In this document: positions 4,474 to 12,003 of the stretch, one piece after another
Layout of the letters: every line of letters begins with the position of its first letter
How positions within the stretch are numbered: position 1 is the first letter of the stretch
Assembly (NCBI GenBank): GCA_026387165.1
Contig: JAPLMG010000267.1
Location: 1-19,316 of the forward strand
Reading direction: 5' to 3'
DNA: 19,316 nucleotides
Source: Candidatus Omnitrophota bacterium
Lineage (GTDB): Bacteria > Omnitrophota > Gorgyraeia > 2-01-FULL-45-10
Notes under the pieces: generated by a model
What the model saw: the letters and a program-made list of their open reading frames with translations, nothing else
Told to the model about the DNA's origin: nothing
The model's database searches: none
Translations under genes and position numbers: made by a program

Positions 4474-7044
4474 ATGACGACAAATGGTATAAGACAGACA
4501 TATTTAGACTTCTTTAAGTCCAAGGGCCACGAGGCAGTCCAGAGCGATTCGCTTGTGCCGAAGGACGATCCGACGCTTCTATTTACGGGTGCCGGGATGA
4601 ACCAGTTTAAGGAGAAGTTCCTCGGGCGTAATATTACTTACAAACGCGCCGTGTCGAGCCAAAAATGTTTGAGGACCGGCGACCTCGAGAATGTCGGCAG
4701 GACGAGCAGCCACCACACATTCTTTGAGATGCTTGGCAATTTTTCATTCGGCGGTTATTTCAAAAAGGAAGCTATCCAATGGGCCTGGGAGTTTATGACT
4801 TACAGCTTAAAGCTTAAAGCTGACAGATTGTGGGTATCGGTCTATAAGGATGATGAAGAGGCCTACAATATCTGGAAAGATGTCGTTAAGTTTCCGGTTG
4901 AGAAGATAATGAAGTTCGGCGAGAAAGAGAACTTCTGGCCGTCTGAGGCGCCGAGTAAAGGGCCGTGCGGGCCGTGCGGGCCGTGTTCTGAGATTTTTTA
5001 TGATTACGGTAAGGATGTCGGCTGCGGCAAGCCGGATTGCACGCCCGAGTGTGACTGCGGCAGGTTCGTAGAGGTCTGGAACCTGGTATTTACCCAATTT
5101 GACCGGCAGCCTGACGGAAATTTAAAACCGCTTCCTAATAAGAATATAGATACCGGCATGGGCTTAGAGCGCATAGCGGCGGTCATGCAGGGCGTAAAGA
5201 CAAATTTTGAGATAGATATATTCGTGCCGATCATTGGAGCGATCGAAGGCGAGACGGGTCACAAAGTCACAAGGTCACAAGGTTACAAGTCGTGTGTTAA
5301 CGCCATCGCCGACCATATACGAGCGGTGACTTTCTGCATCGCGGACGGAGTAATGCCGTCGAATGAAGAGCGCGGATATGTGGTGAGGAAGCTGATCCGG
5401 CGGGCCATGTCTCATGCGCAGGATATAGGGATAAACGAGCCATTTTTATATAAATTGGTAAGCGTAGTAGCGGATGTGATGAAGCCGCAGTATCCCGAGA
5501 TAATGGAGCGCAGGGATGATATCGCGCAGGTCGTGAAGAGGGAAGAGGGAAACTATTTAAACGTTTTAAAAAACCAATTGCCAATTGTTGATGAAGCATA
5601 TAAAAAGATTGCAAATGAAAAGAAGGGGCTTGAGGCAGTGATTTCTGGCACAAACAGCGCTTTTGTCTTTTCTGATACATTTGGCGTTCCCTTTGAGGTT
5701 AGCGCAGCGAGCGCAGCTAAATATGAGATTCCATTGGATAAAAAAAGATTTGAAATATTGCAAGAAGAGCAAAGAGAAAAGTCGCGCTCTAAGACTAAGA
5801 TAAAATCTGAGATATTCTCGGAGACATTCGCGAAAAAAGTTGAGGCGCTGGGGCTGAATACTGAATTTTTAGGATACGAGAAGGCGCATGCTGAGGCTTT
5901 GGTCCTGGCGGTTCTCGAGAATGGTGAAATAATATTGGATAAGACTCCATTTTATGGAGAGTCCGGCGGGCAGGCGGGCGATTGGGGTAAGATTGAAACA
6001 AAGTCGGGTGTCTTGGAAGTAGAGGATGCGAAGAGGTTCGGCCAAACGATCGTTCATATAGGGAAAGTTTTACGCGGTAAGATCGAAAAAGGCGAGAAGG
6101 CCAAGGTTTCGATAGATGAAGATGTCCGCCGTAAGATCATGCGTAATCATACGGCTACGCACCTGCTTCAGGCGGCGTTAAGAAAAGTCCTGGGCGTGCA
6201 TGTTCATCAGACAGGATCGCTGGTCGATCAGGATCATTTGAGGTTCGATTTTACGCATATCAAGAAGATGGATCCGAGGGAGATCGCGCATGTTGAAGAG
6301 ATCGTGAATGAAGCGATAAAAAAAGCGATATCTGTTGATAAGGAGATCAAGGGTTTGGCCGATGCGAAGAAGGAAGGCGCAGTAGCATTGTTTGGCGAAA
6401 AATACGGCGATAAAGTGCGGGTCGTTTCTATCGGAGATGTTTCGAAGGAACTGTGCGGCGGCACGCATGTAGACAATACGAAAGATATAATATATTTCAG
6501 GATCACGAGCGAAAGCTCGATAGCCTCCGGAATAAGAAGGATCGAGGCCATGACGGCCGAGGCCGCGAGTGAGTGGGTTAAGAAGCAGGCAGAAAAGGAA
6601 TTGAAGCGTTCGGAATCTGAGACAAAAAAAGAGGAAGAGAAGAAAGCATCTGCTGTGCGCATAAGGGAAGAGATAGAAAAAATAGATTCTTATATCGCAA
6701 ATGGAAAAATTATAAATAACACAAAAGTTATTGCTGAAATTATTAAAAATGCCGATATGGCTATTGTAAGCGCTATAGCCGATAAGATAAAAGGAAAAAG
6801 TTCCTCTATTGCAGTTATATTTGCTGAAAGGGATGGGATGATAGCGTCCTTCGTAGTTTCAATATCAGATGATATTATCAAGAGTAAAAATTTACATGCA
6901 GGAAAGCTGGGAAGTGAAGTGGCTAAGAATCTTGGCGGTTCGGCAGGCGGAAAGATAGATTTTGCTCAAGGTGGATTTAAAAATTTGTTACACAAAGATA
7001 TTACATTAGAAAAAACCTTAGAAACGATAATAAAAAAGTTGTAG
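4474..7044 (+). CDS. alaS: alanyl-tRNA synthetase
   Basis: AlaRS charges tRNA-Ala and edits mischarged Ser/Gly. The 856-aa protein starts in the family manner (IRQTYLDFFKSKGHEAVQSDSLVPKDDPTLLFTGAGMNQFKEKFLG). Class II motifs, an RTSSHHTFFEMLGNFSFGGYFK block and the editing-site ligands NHTATHLL and CGGTHV are present, and the C-terminal DHHA1-type region ends with LGGSAGGKIDFAQGG. Three oddities were seen. Residues 109-118 (TYSLKLKADR region) and 261-272 (GHKVTRSQGYKS) are encoded by 7-bp and 8-bp periodic repeats. GPC occurs three times in tandem (163-171), where the family normally has GPCGPC. No SD site precedes the ATG, and the repeat spacer reaches to within 20 bp of it. The 3' quarter is noticeably AT-richer. 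The frame is intact. Confidence 0.97.
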   Translation: MTTNGIRQTYLDFFKSKGHEAVQSDSLVPKDDPTLLFTGAGMNQFKEKFLGRNITYKRAVSSQKCLRTGDLENVGRTSSHHTFFEMLGNFSFGGYFKKEAIQWAWEFMTYSLKLKADRLWVSVYKDDEEAYNIWKDVVKFPVEKIMKFGEKENFWPSEAPSKGPCGPCGPCSEIFYDYGKDVGCGKPDCTPECDCGRFVEVWNLVFTQFDRQPDGNLKPLPNKNIDTGMGLERIAAVMQGVKTNFEIDIFVPIIGAIEGETGHKVTRSQGYKSCVNAIADHIRAVTFCIADGVMPSNEERGYVVRKLIRRAMSHAQDIGINEPFLYKLVSVVADVMKPQYPEIMERRDDIAQVVKREEGNYLNVLKNQLPIVDEAYKKIANEKKGLEAVISGTNSAFVFSDTFGVPFEVSAASAAKYEIPLDKKRFEILQEEQREKSRSKTKIKSEIFSETFAKKVEALGLNTEFLGYEKAHAEALVLAVLENGEIILDKTPFYGESGGQAGDWGKIETKSGVLEVEDAKRFGQTIVHIGKVLRGKIEKGEKAKVSIDEDVRRKIMRNHTATHLLQAALRKVLGVHVHQTGSLVDQDHLRFDFTHIKKMDPREIAHVEEIVNEAIKKAISVDKEIKGLADAKKEGAVALFGEKYGDKVRVVSIGDVSKELCGGTHVDNTKDIIYFRITSESSIASGIRRIEAMTAEAASEWVKKQAEKELKRSESETKKEEEKKASAVRIREEIEKIDSYIANGKIINNTKVIAEIIKNADMAIVSAIADKIKGKSSSIAVIFAERDGMIASFVVSISDDIIKSKNLHAGKLGSEVAKNLGGSAGGKIDFAQGGFKNLLHKDITLEKTLETIIKKL
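4799..4826. repeat. 7-bp periodic repeat inside alaS (AGCTTAA family)
   Basis: cttac, then agcttaa, agcttaa, agctgac, ag. It uses the same word as the recA-recX and hisA-hisF spacers and is translated as TYSLKLKADR in a loop between conserved blocks. Confidence 0.75.
5257..5288. repeat. 8-bp tandem repeat inside alaS (GGTCACAA)
   Basis: Four consecutive 8-bp units: ggtcacaa, agtcacaa, ggtcacaa, ggttacaa. Translated as GHKVTRSQGYK just before the conserved ADHIRAVTF block. The word matches the arms of the dyads upstream of the ORF6N gene (2022-2079). Confidence 0.85.
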
Positions 7045-7271
7045 GGCTATAAGCATGTCATTGGAGGAGCCGAGGGCGACGAAGCCCTTCGACAAAAGCT
7101 CAGGGTTTCGTCCTGAGCAGGGTCGAAGGACGAAGCAATCTACTAAATTTTATACGAAAATTTAGTGCCTGCTGCTTGGCTATAGCCTCGCGGGCTAAAA
7201 AAGAGATTGCTTCCCCCACACCCAGCTTGCTGGGTGTGGGGTCACAATGACGAATCCAAGGAGAAACTATC
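7045..7271. repeat. alaS-hisD spacer filled by a mosaic of palindromic repeats
   Basis: No gene is seen. From left to right: type B words around 7080-7128 (cccttcgacaaaagctcagg; cctgagcagggtcgaagg), forming an imperfect hairpin; a 10-bp stem actaaatttt/aaaatttagt (7142-7166); then a type A end gagattgcttc (7203-7213), a perfect 12-bp stem ccccacacccag/ctgggtgtgggg with a 4-base loop (7214-7241), and the closing cacaatgacg. No T-run follows any of the stems. The hisD SD site follows at once. Confidence 0.75.
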
Positions 7272-8492
7272 ATGAAGCTCGTAAGGGTCGGCAGTAAACA
7301 ATTCCAAAAGTTATGCGACAGAAATTCCGGGCGCAATAAACGCGTCACCGAAAGCGTAAGAAAGATCGTAGAGAATGTAAAACTCTACGGCGATGATGCG
7401 GTCATAAAATATACGCGCAAGTTCGATAAGGTAAAGCTGATCCCTAAAGAGTTTAAGGTAACCGAATGCGAGACCTCGGGCGCTTATCAGGATATAAAGC
7501 CGGAGTTCATATCGGCTCTTAAGGTCGTCATAGACAATGTTACGAAGTTCTATAAAAAACACCTTAAGAAGTCGTGGAACATAAAAGATACCAACGGCGT
7601 ACTGCTGGGCGAGAAGGTGATGCCGCTTGAGAAGGTCGGCATCTATGTGCCAAGCGGCACGGTGCCTTTAGTTTCGAGCGTCTATATGACGGTGATACCG
7701 GCGAAGATGGCAGGCGTCAAGAAGGTGGTGCTGGTTACACCGCCGAATAAGTATAAGTCGATTGATCCTTATATTCTCGTTGTAGCGAATCTTTTGAAAG
7801 TGGATGAGATATATAAGGTGGGCGGAGCTCAGGCGATAGCATCGCTTGCCTTTGGGACAAAGACAATACCAAGGGTGGATAAGATAGTGGGCCCCGGCAA
7901 TGCCTATGTCACTGAGGCCAAACGCCAGGTATTCGGTTTTTGCGACATAGATATGCTCGCCGGCCCGACAGAAGTGGTGATAATAGCGAACCAGTCATCC
8001 AACATAAATTATATAAAAGCGGACCTTGAGGCCCAGGGCGAGCATTTTATGGGGTTATCGATACTGATAACGAATTCGAAGAGAATAGTCAAGATCCTGA
8101 AGAAAGAGGACTTCAAGGGATATATAATATTAGTGAAGAATATGGATGAGGCGGCCGATGTCGCGAATAAGCTGGCGGCCGAGCATCTTCAGATACTGAC
8201 CAAGGATCCTAAGAAGATCGCCAAACGAATAGTGAACGCGGGCGCGATATTCCTGGGGCCATATACGCCGGTCGCGGTCGGAGACTATGTCGCCGGGCCG
8301 AGCCATGTCCTTCCGACGGGCGGAAGTGCGCGGTTCTTCTCCGGCCTCGGCGTGCAGGATTTCTATAAAAGTTCACACATATTATCATATACGAAGAGCG
8401 CCTTGGAAGAGATACGCGGGCCGCTGGAGAAGATCGCGGAAATCGAAGGGCTGAGGAAGCATCTGGATTCGGTTAAAGTGAGGTTTGAATAG
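7272..8492 (+). CDS. hisD: histidinol dehydrogenase
   Basis: HisD oxidises L-histidinol to L-histidine in two NAD-dependent steps, the last reactions of the pathway. The 406-aa product shows the family blocks GIYVPSGTVPLVSSVYMTVIPAKMAGVKKVVLVTPP, YKVGGAQAIASLAFGT, KIVGPGNAYVTEAKRQVFG and DMLAGPTEVVIIA. Zinc ligands are seen as the Gln and His of EAQGEHF, the Asp of VAVGDYVAGPSHVLPTGG and a C-terminal His (RKHLDSV); the catalytic Glu-His pair is in AAEHLQI. The ATG has aaggag upstream with good spacing. It is the first his gene here. The next gene is not his but a methyltransferase, 38 bp downstream. Confidence 0.97.
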   Translation: MKLVRVGSKQFQKLCDRNSGRNKRVTESVRKIVENVKLYGDDAVIKYTRKFDKVKLIPKEFKVTECETSGAYQDIKPEFISALKVVIDNVTKFYKKHLKKSWNIKDTNGVLLGEKVMPLEKVGIYVPSGTVPLVSSVYMTVIPAKMAGVKKVVLVTPPNKYKSIDPYILVVANLLKVDEIYKVGGAQAIASLAFGTKTIPRVDKIVGPGNAYVTEAKRQVFGFCDIDMLAGPTEVVIIANQSSNINYIKADLEAQGEHFMGLSILITNSKRIVKILKKEDFKGYIILVKNMDEAADVANKLAAEHLQILTKDPKKIAKRIVNAGAIFLGPYTPVAVGDYVAGPSHVLPTGGSARFFSGLGVQDFYKSSHILSYTKSALEEIRGPLEKIAEIEGLRKHLDSVKVRFE

Positions 8493-8519
8493 ACCATAGA
8501 CTGCCATGGGCAAAAAATA

Positions 8520-8523
8520 GAGG
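8520..8523 (+). promoter_or_regulatory. SD site that fixes the methyltransferase start at 8531
   Basis: GAGG lies 7 bp before ATG 8531 but only 1 bp before the longer-frame GTG at 8525, so ATG is the likely start. Confidence 0.65.
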
Positions 8524-8530
8524 TGTGTTT

Positions 8531-9838
8531 ATGAAAACAGTTCATAAGGTAATCATAGGTGATTCAAGGAAAATGCAAGAGGTTAAAGATGCCTCTGTGC
8601 ATTTAATTGTTACTTCGCCCCCTTATTGGCAATTGAAAGACTATGGCAGTAGTGACCAGATAGGATTTAATCACAGCTACGAGGAATATATTAACAATCT
8701 TAACCTGGTTTGGAATGAATGCTATCGTGTTATAGAGAATGGATGTCGCTTGTGCGTTAACATTGGCGATCAATTTGCCAGGTCTGTTTATTATGGTCGT
8801 TACAAAGTTATTCCCATTCGAACCGAAATAATAAAGTTTTGTGAAACTATTGGTTTTGATTATATGGGAGCTGTGATATGGCAAAAAGTTACCACTTGTA
8901 ATACAACAGGCGGCGCTTCTGTTATGGGGTCTTTTCCGTACCCCAGAAACGGGATTTTGAAGCTCGATTATGAATTTATTTTGATTTTCAAGAAACAAGG
9001 GACTACAATGCCGGTAACTCATGAGATAAGAGAAAAGTCAAAAATGACAACCGAGGAATGGAATAAATATTTTTCTGGGCACTGGAACTTTGCGGGAGAA
9101 AAACAGGGTAAGCATTTGGCTATGTTTCCGGAAGAATTGCCAAAGCGCCTGATAAAAATGTTTACCTTTATAGGCGATACCGTTCTTGACCCGTTCTTGG
9201 GTAGCGGAACAACGACGTTAGCGGCAAAGAATCTGAAAAGAAACTCTGTCGGCTATGAGATAAACGGTGATTTCTTGCCGTTTATCAAAGAAAGAGTCGG
9301 TTGCGGGCAGAGTCTTTTTTCTGAAGAGTGCGCCTTTGAGATATCAAAACAGGAAAAGATAACTGCTAATTTCGCGGAAGAAATTCAAGATTTGCCGTAT
9401 ATTTTCAAAGATCCTATTCAAGTTGATAAAAAAATAGACCCCAAAAAATTACAATTTGGATCAAAAATCGATCAAGATAGTGGGCAACGTGAAGAGTATT
9501 TTACGGTTAAGGAAGTGGTGAACCCTGAGCTTATAAAGTTGAGTAATGGGTTAACTGTGAGACTTCTTGGCATTAAACAAGATGTTTTGAAAAACGATAA
9601 GGCAACGGAGTATTTAGTTAATAAAATACAAGGGCAAAAAGTTTTCTTAAAATACGACCAGATTAAGTATGATTCTGACAATAGGCTTCTATGTTATCTG
9701 TATCTGAAAAATAAAACTTTTATAAACGCACATTTAATCAAAGAAGGGTTTGTTGTTGTTGATTCTGAGACGGTTTTCAGATATAAAGAGAAATTCTTAG
9801 AGTTACAAAATCTGGAGCATGTTCATAATGAAAAATAA
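8531..9838 (+). CDS. beta-class DNA amino-methyltransferase with C-terminal SNase-like domain
   Basis: The N-terminal part (residues 1 to about 260) is a beta-class methyltransferase. Catalytic motif IV TSPPYW (28-33) comes before the SAM-binding motif I DPFLGSGTT (220-228), with the target-recognition region between; TSPPY favours N4-cytosine methylation but does not prove it. After a linker, residues about 322-425 resemble the staphylococcal nuclease fold: LSNGLTVRLLGI, KATEYLVNKIQGQKVFLKYD, SDNRLLCYLYL and FINAHLIKEGFVVV. The arginines corresponding to SNase Arg35 (in VRLLGI) and Arg87 (in DNRLLCY) are present, but the glutamate expected after 'VDTP' is not (IKQDV). The DNA is AT-rich, for example 16 of 60 G+C at 9421-9480, unlike the his genes, which suggests transfer. 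It precedes and overlaps the endonuclease gene. The ATG start is chosen by SD spacing. Confidence 0.88.
   Translation: MKTVHKVIIGDSRKMQEVKDASVHLIVTSPPYWQLKDYGSSDQIGFNHSYEEYINNLNLVWNECYRVIENGCRLCVNIGDQFARSVYYGRYKVIPIRTEIIKFCETIGFDYMGAVIWQKVTTCNTTGGASVMGSFPYPRNGILKLDYEFILIFKKQGTTMPVTHEIREKSKMTTEEWNKYFSGHWNFAGEKQGKHLAMFPEELPKRLIKMFTFIGDTVLDPFLGSGTTTLAAKNLKRNSVGYEINGDFLPFIKERVGCGQSLFSEECAFEISKQEKITANFAEEIQDLPYIFKDPIQVDKKIDPKKLQFGSKIDQDSGQREEYFTVKEVVNPELIKLSNGLTVRLLGIKQDVLKNDKATEYLVNKIQGQKVFLKYDQIKYDSDNRLLCYLYLKNKTFINAHLIKEGFVVVDSETVFRYKEKFLELQNLEHVHNEK
9814..9817 (+). promoter_or_regulatory. SD site for the endonuclease, inside the methyltransferase gene
   Basis: GGAG is 10 bp before ATG 9828 and only 1 bp before ATG 9819, which favours 9828. 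It lies within the last codons of the methyltransferase, implying coupled translation. Confidence 0.6.
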
Positions 9839-10520
9839 ACGCTATTCAAAAGATTTTGGGAAAAAAGAAAAAGTTCTCAATTATACCTGTCAGACTTATC
9901 AGCTGTCTCGGCCCAATAAAGTTGGCGCAGTTATGGCATTAATCCGTGAATGCCAGCCCAAGTCAATTGCGGAGTGGGAAAAATGGTATTTTGAGAAGGC
10001 GTATACGGATGGAAAAACACCGGTAAAGGTTACGAAAAAAATGTTGCAGGAGCTTGGAGAAAGACTGCACCTTAAAATAACGGAAATTGTTATTCCTGAA
10101 TGGCAAGAGGCCTTTAAGAATTTGACCCTTCAAGATTGCGTTGACTATATTTCTAATCTAACGATTCAGAGGACGTATGATGGCTTTATCCGTGAGAAAT
10201 CGGTTATAACAGATAATATTGCCAAGAAGTTTCCGGAGATCAAGTTTGAAGAATCCGATCCCGAACTTGATCATGCGGGAGATATAGACTATTTAGGGCA
10301 TGTAGGCGCTAAGGCATTTGGTATTCAAATTAAGCCCGTGACTGCAAAGGCGAATTTTGGTAATTATTCACCTACTGAGAGAATGAAAGTAAGTTTTCGC
10401 GATTTTGAGGCTAAATACGGCGGCAAAGTTTTTGTTGTCTTTAGCATAGATGATGAGATAAAAAATATAGAAGTGCTTGAGGCAATCGAAAAGGAAATAG
10501 CTCGTTTAAAAAAGAAGTGA
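9828..10520 (+). CDS. type II restriction endonuclease, MjaI-like
   Basis: The 230-aa product opens with a block that resembles the MjaI family (TYQLSRPNKVGAVMALIREC, then SIAEWEKWYFEKA). The likely PD-(D/E)xK-type centre is HAGDIDYLG followed by GIQIKPV, giving the pattern Asp ... Gln-x-Lys. Family assignment is from memory of the motif pattern, without a search. MjaI is reported to cut CTAG; whether this enzyme shares that site is inference. The frame overlaps the end of the methyltransferase by 11 bp, the usual R-M arrangement, and has the same AT-rich composition. An alternative upstream ATG (9819) has poor SD spacing. hisB follows after 29 bp with its own SD, so the module is embedded in the his run. 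Confidence 0.8.
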   Translation: MKNKRYSKDFGKKEKVLNYTCQTYQLSRPNKVGAVMALIRECQPKSIAEWEKWYFEKAYTDGKTPVKVTKKMLQELGERLHLKITEIVIPEWQEAFKNLTLQDCVDYISNLTIQRTYDGFIREKSVITDNIAKKFPEIKFEESDPELDHAGDIDYLGHVGAKAFGIQIKPVTAKANFGNYSPTERMKVSFRDFEAKYGGKVFVVFSIDDEIKNIEVLEAIEKEIARLKKK

Positions 10521-10549
10521 AGGGTTAGAGGAAAAATTAGGAGAAAAAA

Positions 10550-11158
10550 ATGGCAAAGAAGATCCGTAGCGCAGCGATAAAACGAAAGACAACCGAAACA
10601 GACATTACCGGCAAGCTCATTATAGACGGGGCCGGAAAGACCGATATAAATACGGGCATCGGGTTCCTTGATCATATGCTGACGCTATTTGCGTTTCACG
10701 GGCTGTTTGACCTGACGTTAAAAGCGAAGGGCGACCTGAATGTGGACGCGCATCACACCAATGAAGATATAGCCATATGTCTTGGCAAAGCATTTAAGGA
10801 AGCGCTGGGCGACTGCAAGAGCATAAAGAGATACGGCTCGAAAGAGGTCCCCATGGATATGGCGGCAGCCAAAGTCATGGTAGATATCGGAGGAAGGTAT
10901 GCCTTTCTATGGAAGATGCCGTCATATAACCAGACGATCCCAAAGGAAGATAAATATTCCCTCGATGACGGCAAGGATTTTATGGACGCTTTCGCAAAGA
11001 GCGCGAATATAAACCTCCACGTAGAGATATATTCCGGTGAAGACGTGCACCATGTCCTTGAGGCAGTCTTTAAGGCATTCGGCATAGCTATAGACGAAGC
11101 AACTCAGATAGACGCTCGCCGCAAGGGCGTGCCGTCGACGAAGGGAAGAATTGATTAA
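10550..11158 (+). CDS. hisB: imidazoleglycerol-phosphate dehydratase
   Basis: HisB (dehydratase only; no fused phosphatase domain) converts imidazoleglycerol phosphate to imidazole-acetol phosphate. The 202-aa sequence has the duplicated metal-binding signatures DAHHTNEDI (66-74) and DVHHVLEAVFKAF (165-177), and GIGFLDHMLTLFAFH near the N-terminus. One oddity: PMDM at 101-104, where the family usually has PMDE. The ATG has aggag upstream with good spacing. It restarts the his series after the R-M insertion and is followed by a 124-bp repeat-rich spacer before hisH. Confidence 0.97.
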   Translation: MAKKIRSAAIKRKTTETDITGKLIIDGAGKTDINTGIGFLDHMLTLFAFHGLFDLTLKAKGDLNVDAHHTNEDIAICLGKAFKEALGDCKSIKRYGSKEVPMDMAAAKVMVDIGGRYAFLWKMPSYNQTIPKEDKYSLDDGKDFMDAFAKSANINLHVEIYSGEDVHHVLEAVFKAFGIAIDEATQIDARRKGVPSTKGRID

Positions 11159-11282
11159 TGACCAAATGTCCAATGTTTCAATGACAAATTAAGCGCCAAT
11201 TTCTCAATGCCCAATTTGGGGATTGGGATTTGGGAATTCATTCGTCATTGGGATTTGGATATTGATGCATTGAGATGTCGAC
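11159..11282. repeat. periodic inverted repeat, hisB-hisH spacer (CCAATGT / GGGATTTGG words)
   Basis: The left half is built from caaatgtccaatgtttcaatg-like words and the right half from the inverse set gggattgggatttggg and cattgggatttgg. caatgac (11179-11185) pairs with gtcattg (11244-11250), and ccaaatgtccaatg pairs imperfectly with cattgggatttgg (11246-11258). It fills the spacer and leaves no SD for hisH. Confidence 0.7.
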
Positions 11283-11957
11283 ATGATCATCGTTATCGAT
11301 TACGGAATGGGGAATCTGCACTCTGTTCGCAAAGCGCTTGAGGTTGCGGGTGCCAGAGCGAAGGTCTCATCATGCGCCGAAGAGATATTGAAAGCGGATA
11401 AGATAGTATTTCCGGGCGTCGGTTCTTTCGGTGAGGCTATGAAGGAACTGAACAGGCGTAAACTTACTAAACCGATAAAGGACGCCATCAATGGGGGCAA
11501 ACCTTTCCTGGGGCTCTGCCTCGGGCTGCAGCTTCTTTTTGAAAGAAGCGAAGAGGCGCCCGGCGTTAAAGGGCTTGGCATACTGCGCGGAGAAGTAAAG
11601 AAGTTTAAATTTAGTAAACGCAATACGCAATACCCCGCACCATCCGGTGCGGGGCAGGCGCAATACGCTCTTAAAGTGCCCCATATGGGATGGAATAGCA
11701 TAGCGTATATCGGACAGCGTATAGCGTATAGAAAAAAAATATTAGCTGGTGTGCTAAACGGCTCATATATGTACTTCGTTCATTCGTATTATGTTAAGCC
11801 GAAAGATAAAAAGGTCGTGTTGACCACGACCAACTACGGCATAGATTTCGCTTCGGGGGTATGCAAAGATAATGTCTATGCGTTTCAATTCCATCCCGAG
11901 AAGAGCCAGGCGGTCGGGTTGAGAATACTAAAGAACTTTGTCCGCCTTCGCATTTAA
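11283..11957 (+). CDS. hisH: imidazole glycerol phosphate synthase glutaminase subunit with repeat insertions
   Basis: HisH releases ammonia from glutamine and channels it to HisF. Class I glutamine amidotransferase triad: Cys79 (LGLCLGLQLLF), His204 and Glu206 (FQFHPEKS). At 224 aa it is longer than the usual ~200. The excess matches residues about 112-129 (RNTQYPAPSGAGQAQYA), encoded by a repeat with a 9-bp stem, and about 139-150 (IAYIGQRIAYRK), encoded by a 7-bp periodic repeat; conserved VPHMGWN lies between them and YFVHSYY after. The C-terminal codons (FVRLRI) form the left arm of an 18-bp inverted repeat reaching into the hisA leader. No SD precedes the ATG. Confidence 0.94.
   Translation: MIIVIDYGMGNLHSVRKALEVAGARAKVSSCAEEILKADKIVFPGVGSFGEAMKELNRRKLTKPIKDAINGGKPFLGLCLGLQLLFERSEEAPGVKGLGILRGEVKKFKFSKRNTQYPAPSGAGQAQYALKVPHMGWNSIAYIGQRIAYRKKILAGVLNGSYMYFVHSYYVKPKDKKVVLTTTNYGIDFASGVCKDNVYAFQFHPEKSQAVGLRILKNFVRLRI
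11618..11668. repeat. repeat insertion 1 in hisH (CGCAATA words around a GC-rich hairpin)
   Basis: acgcaatacgcaatac on the left and gcgcaatacgc on the right flank a 9-bp stem, ccccgcacc (11633-11641) and ggtgcgggg (11646-11654), with loop atcc. Translated in frame as part of HisH with no stop. Confidence 0.8.
11698..11731. repeat. repeat insertion 2 in hisH (AGCGTAT 7-bp words)
   Basis: agcgtat occurs at 11702-11708, 11716-11722 and 11723-11729, the last two in tandem. The same word makes up the trpC-trpF spacer (18146-18177). Confidence 0.75.
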
Positions 11958-12003
11958 CAGGCGATAGACATTCAGCCTAATCTCCGTTGAATGCGAAGGC
12001 GGA
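11941..12003. repeat. 18-bp inverted repeat spanning the hisH stop and the hisA leader
   Basis: tccgccttcgcatttaac (11941-11958) pairs with gttgaatgcgaaggcgga (11986-12003) with a single T-G pair; the loop is 27 bases. The left arm is coding (HisH C-terminus plus stop). No T-run follows, so it is not a normal terminator. It could hide or expose the hisA start 14 bp further on. Confidence 0.8.

Noticed and set aside
4807..6662. Long minus-strand frames opposite alaS
   Set aside because: Low-complexity products without family features, no SD, fully inside a well-conserved gene; they are shadows of alaS.
8525..8530. GTG at 8525 as the methyltransferase start
   Set aside because: The SD GAGG would be only 1 bp away; ATG 8531 has 7 bp spacing.
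8493..10549. Intact mobile element carrying the R-M genes
   Set aside because: No transposase, integrase, terminal inverted repeats or target-site duplication is visible at either junction.
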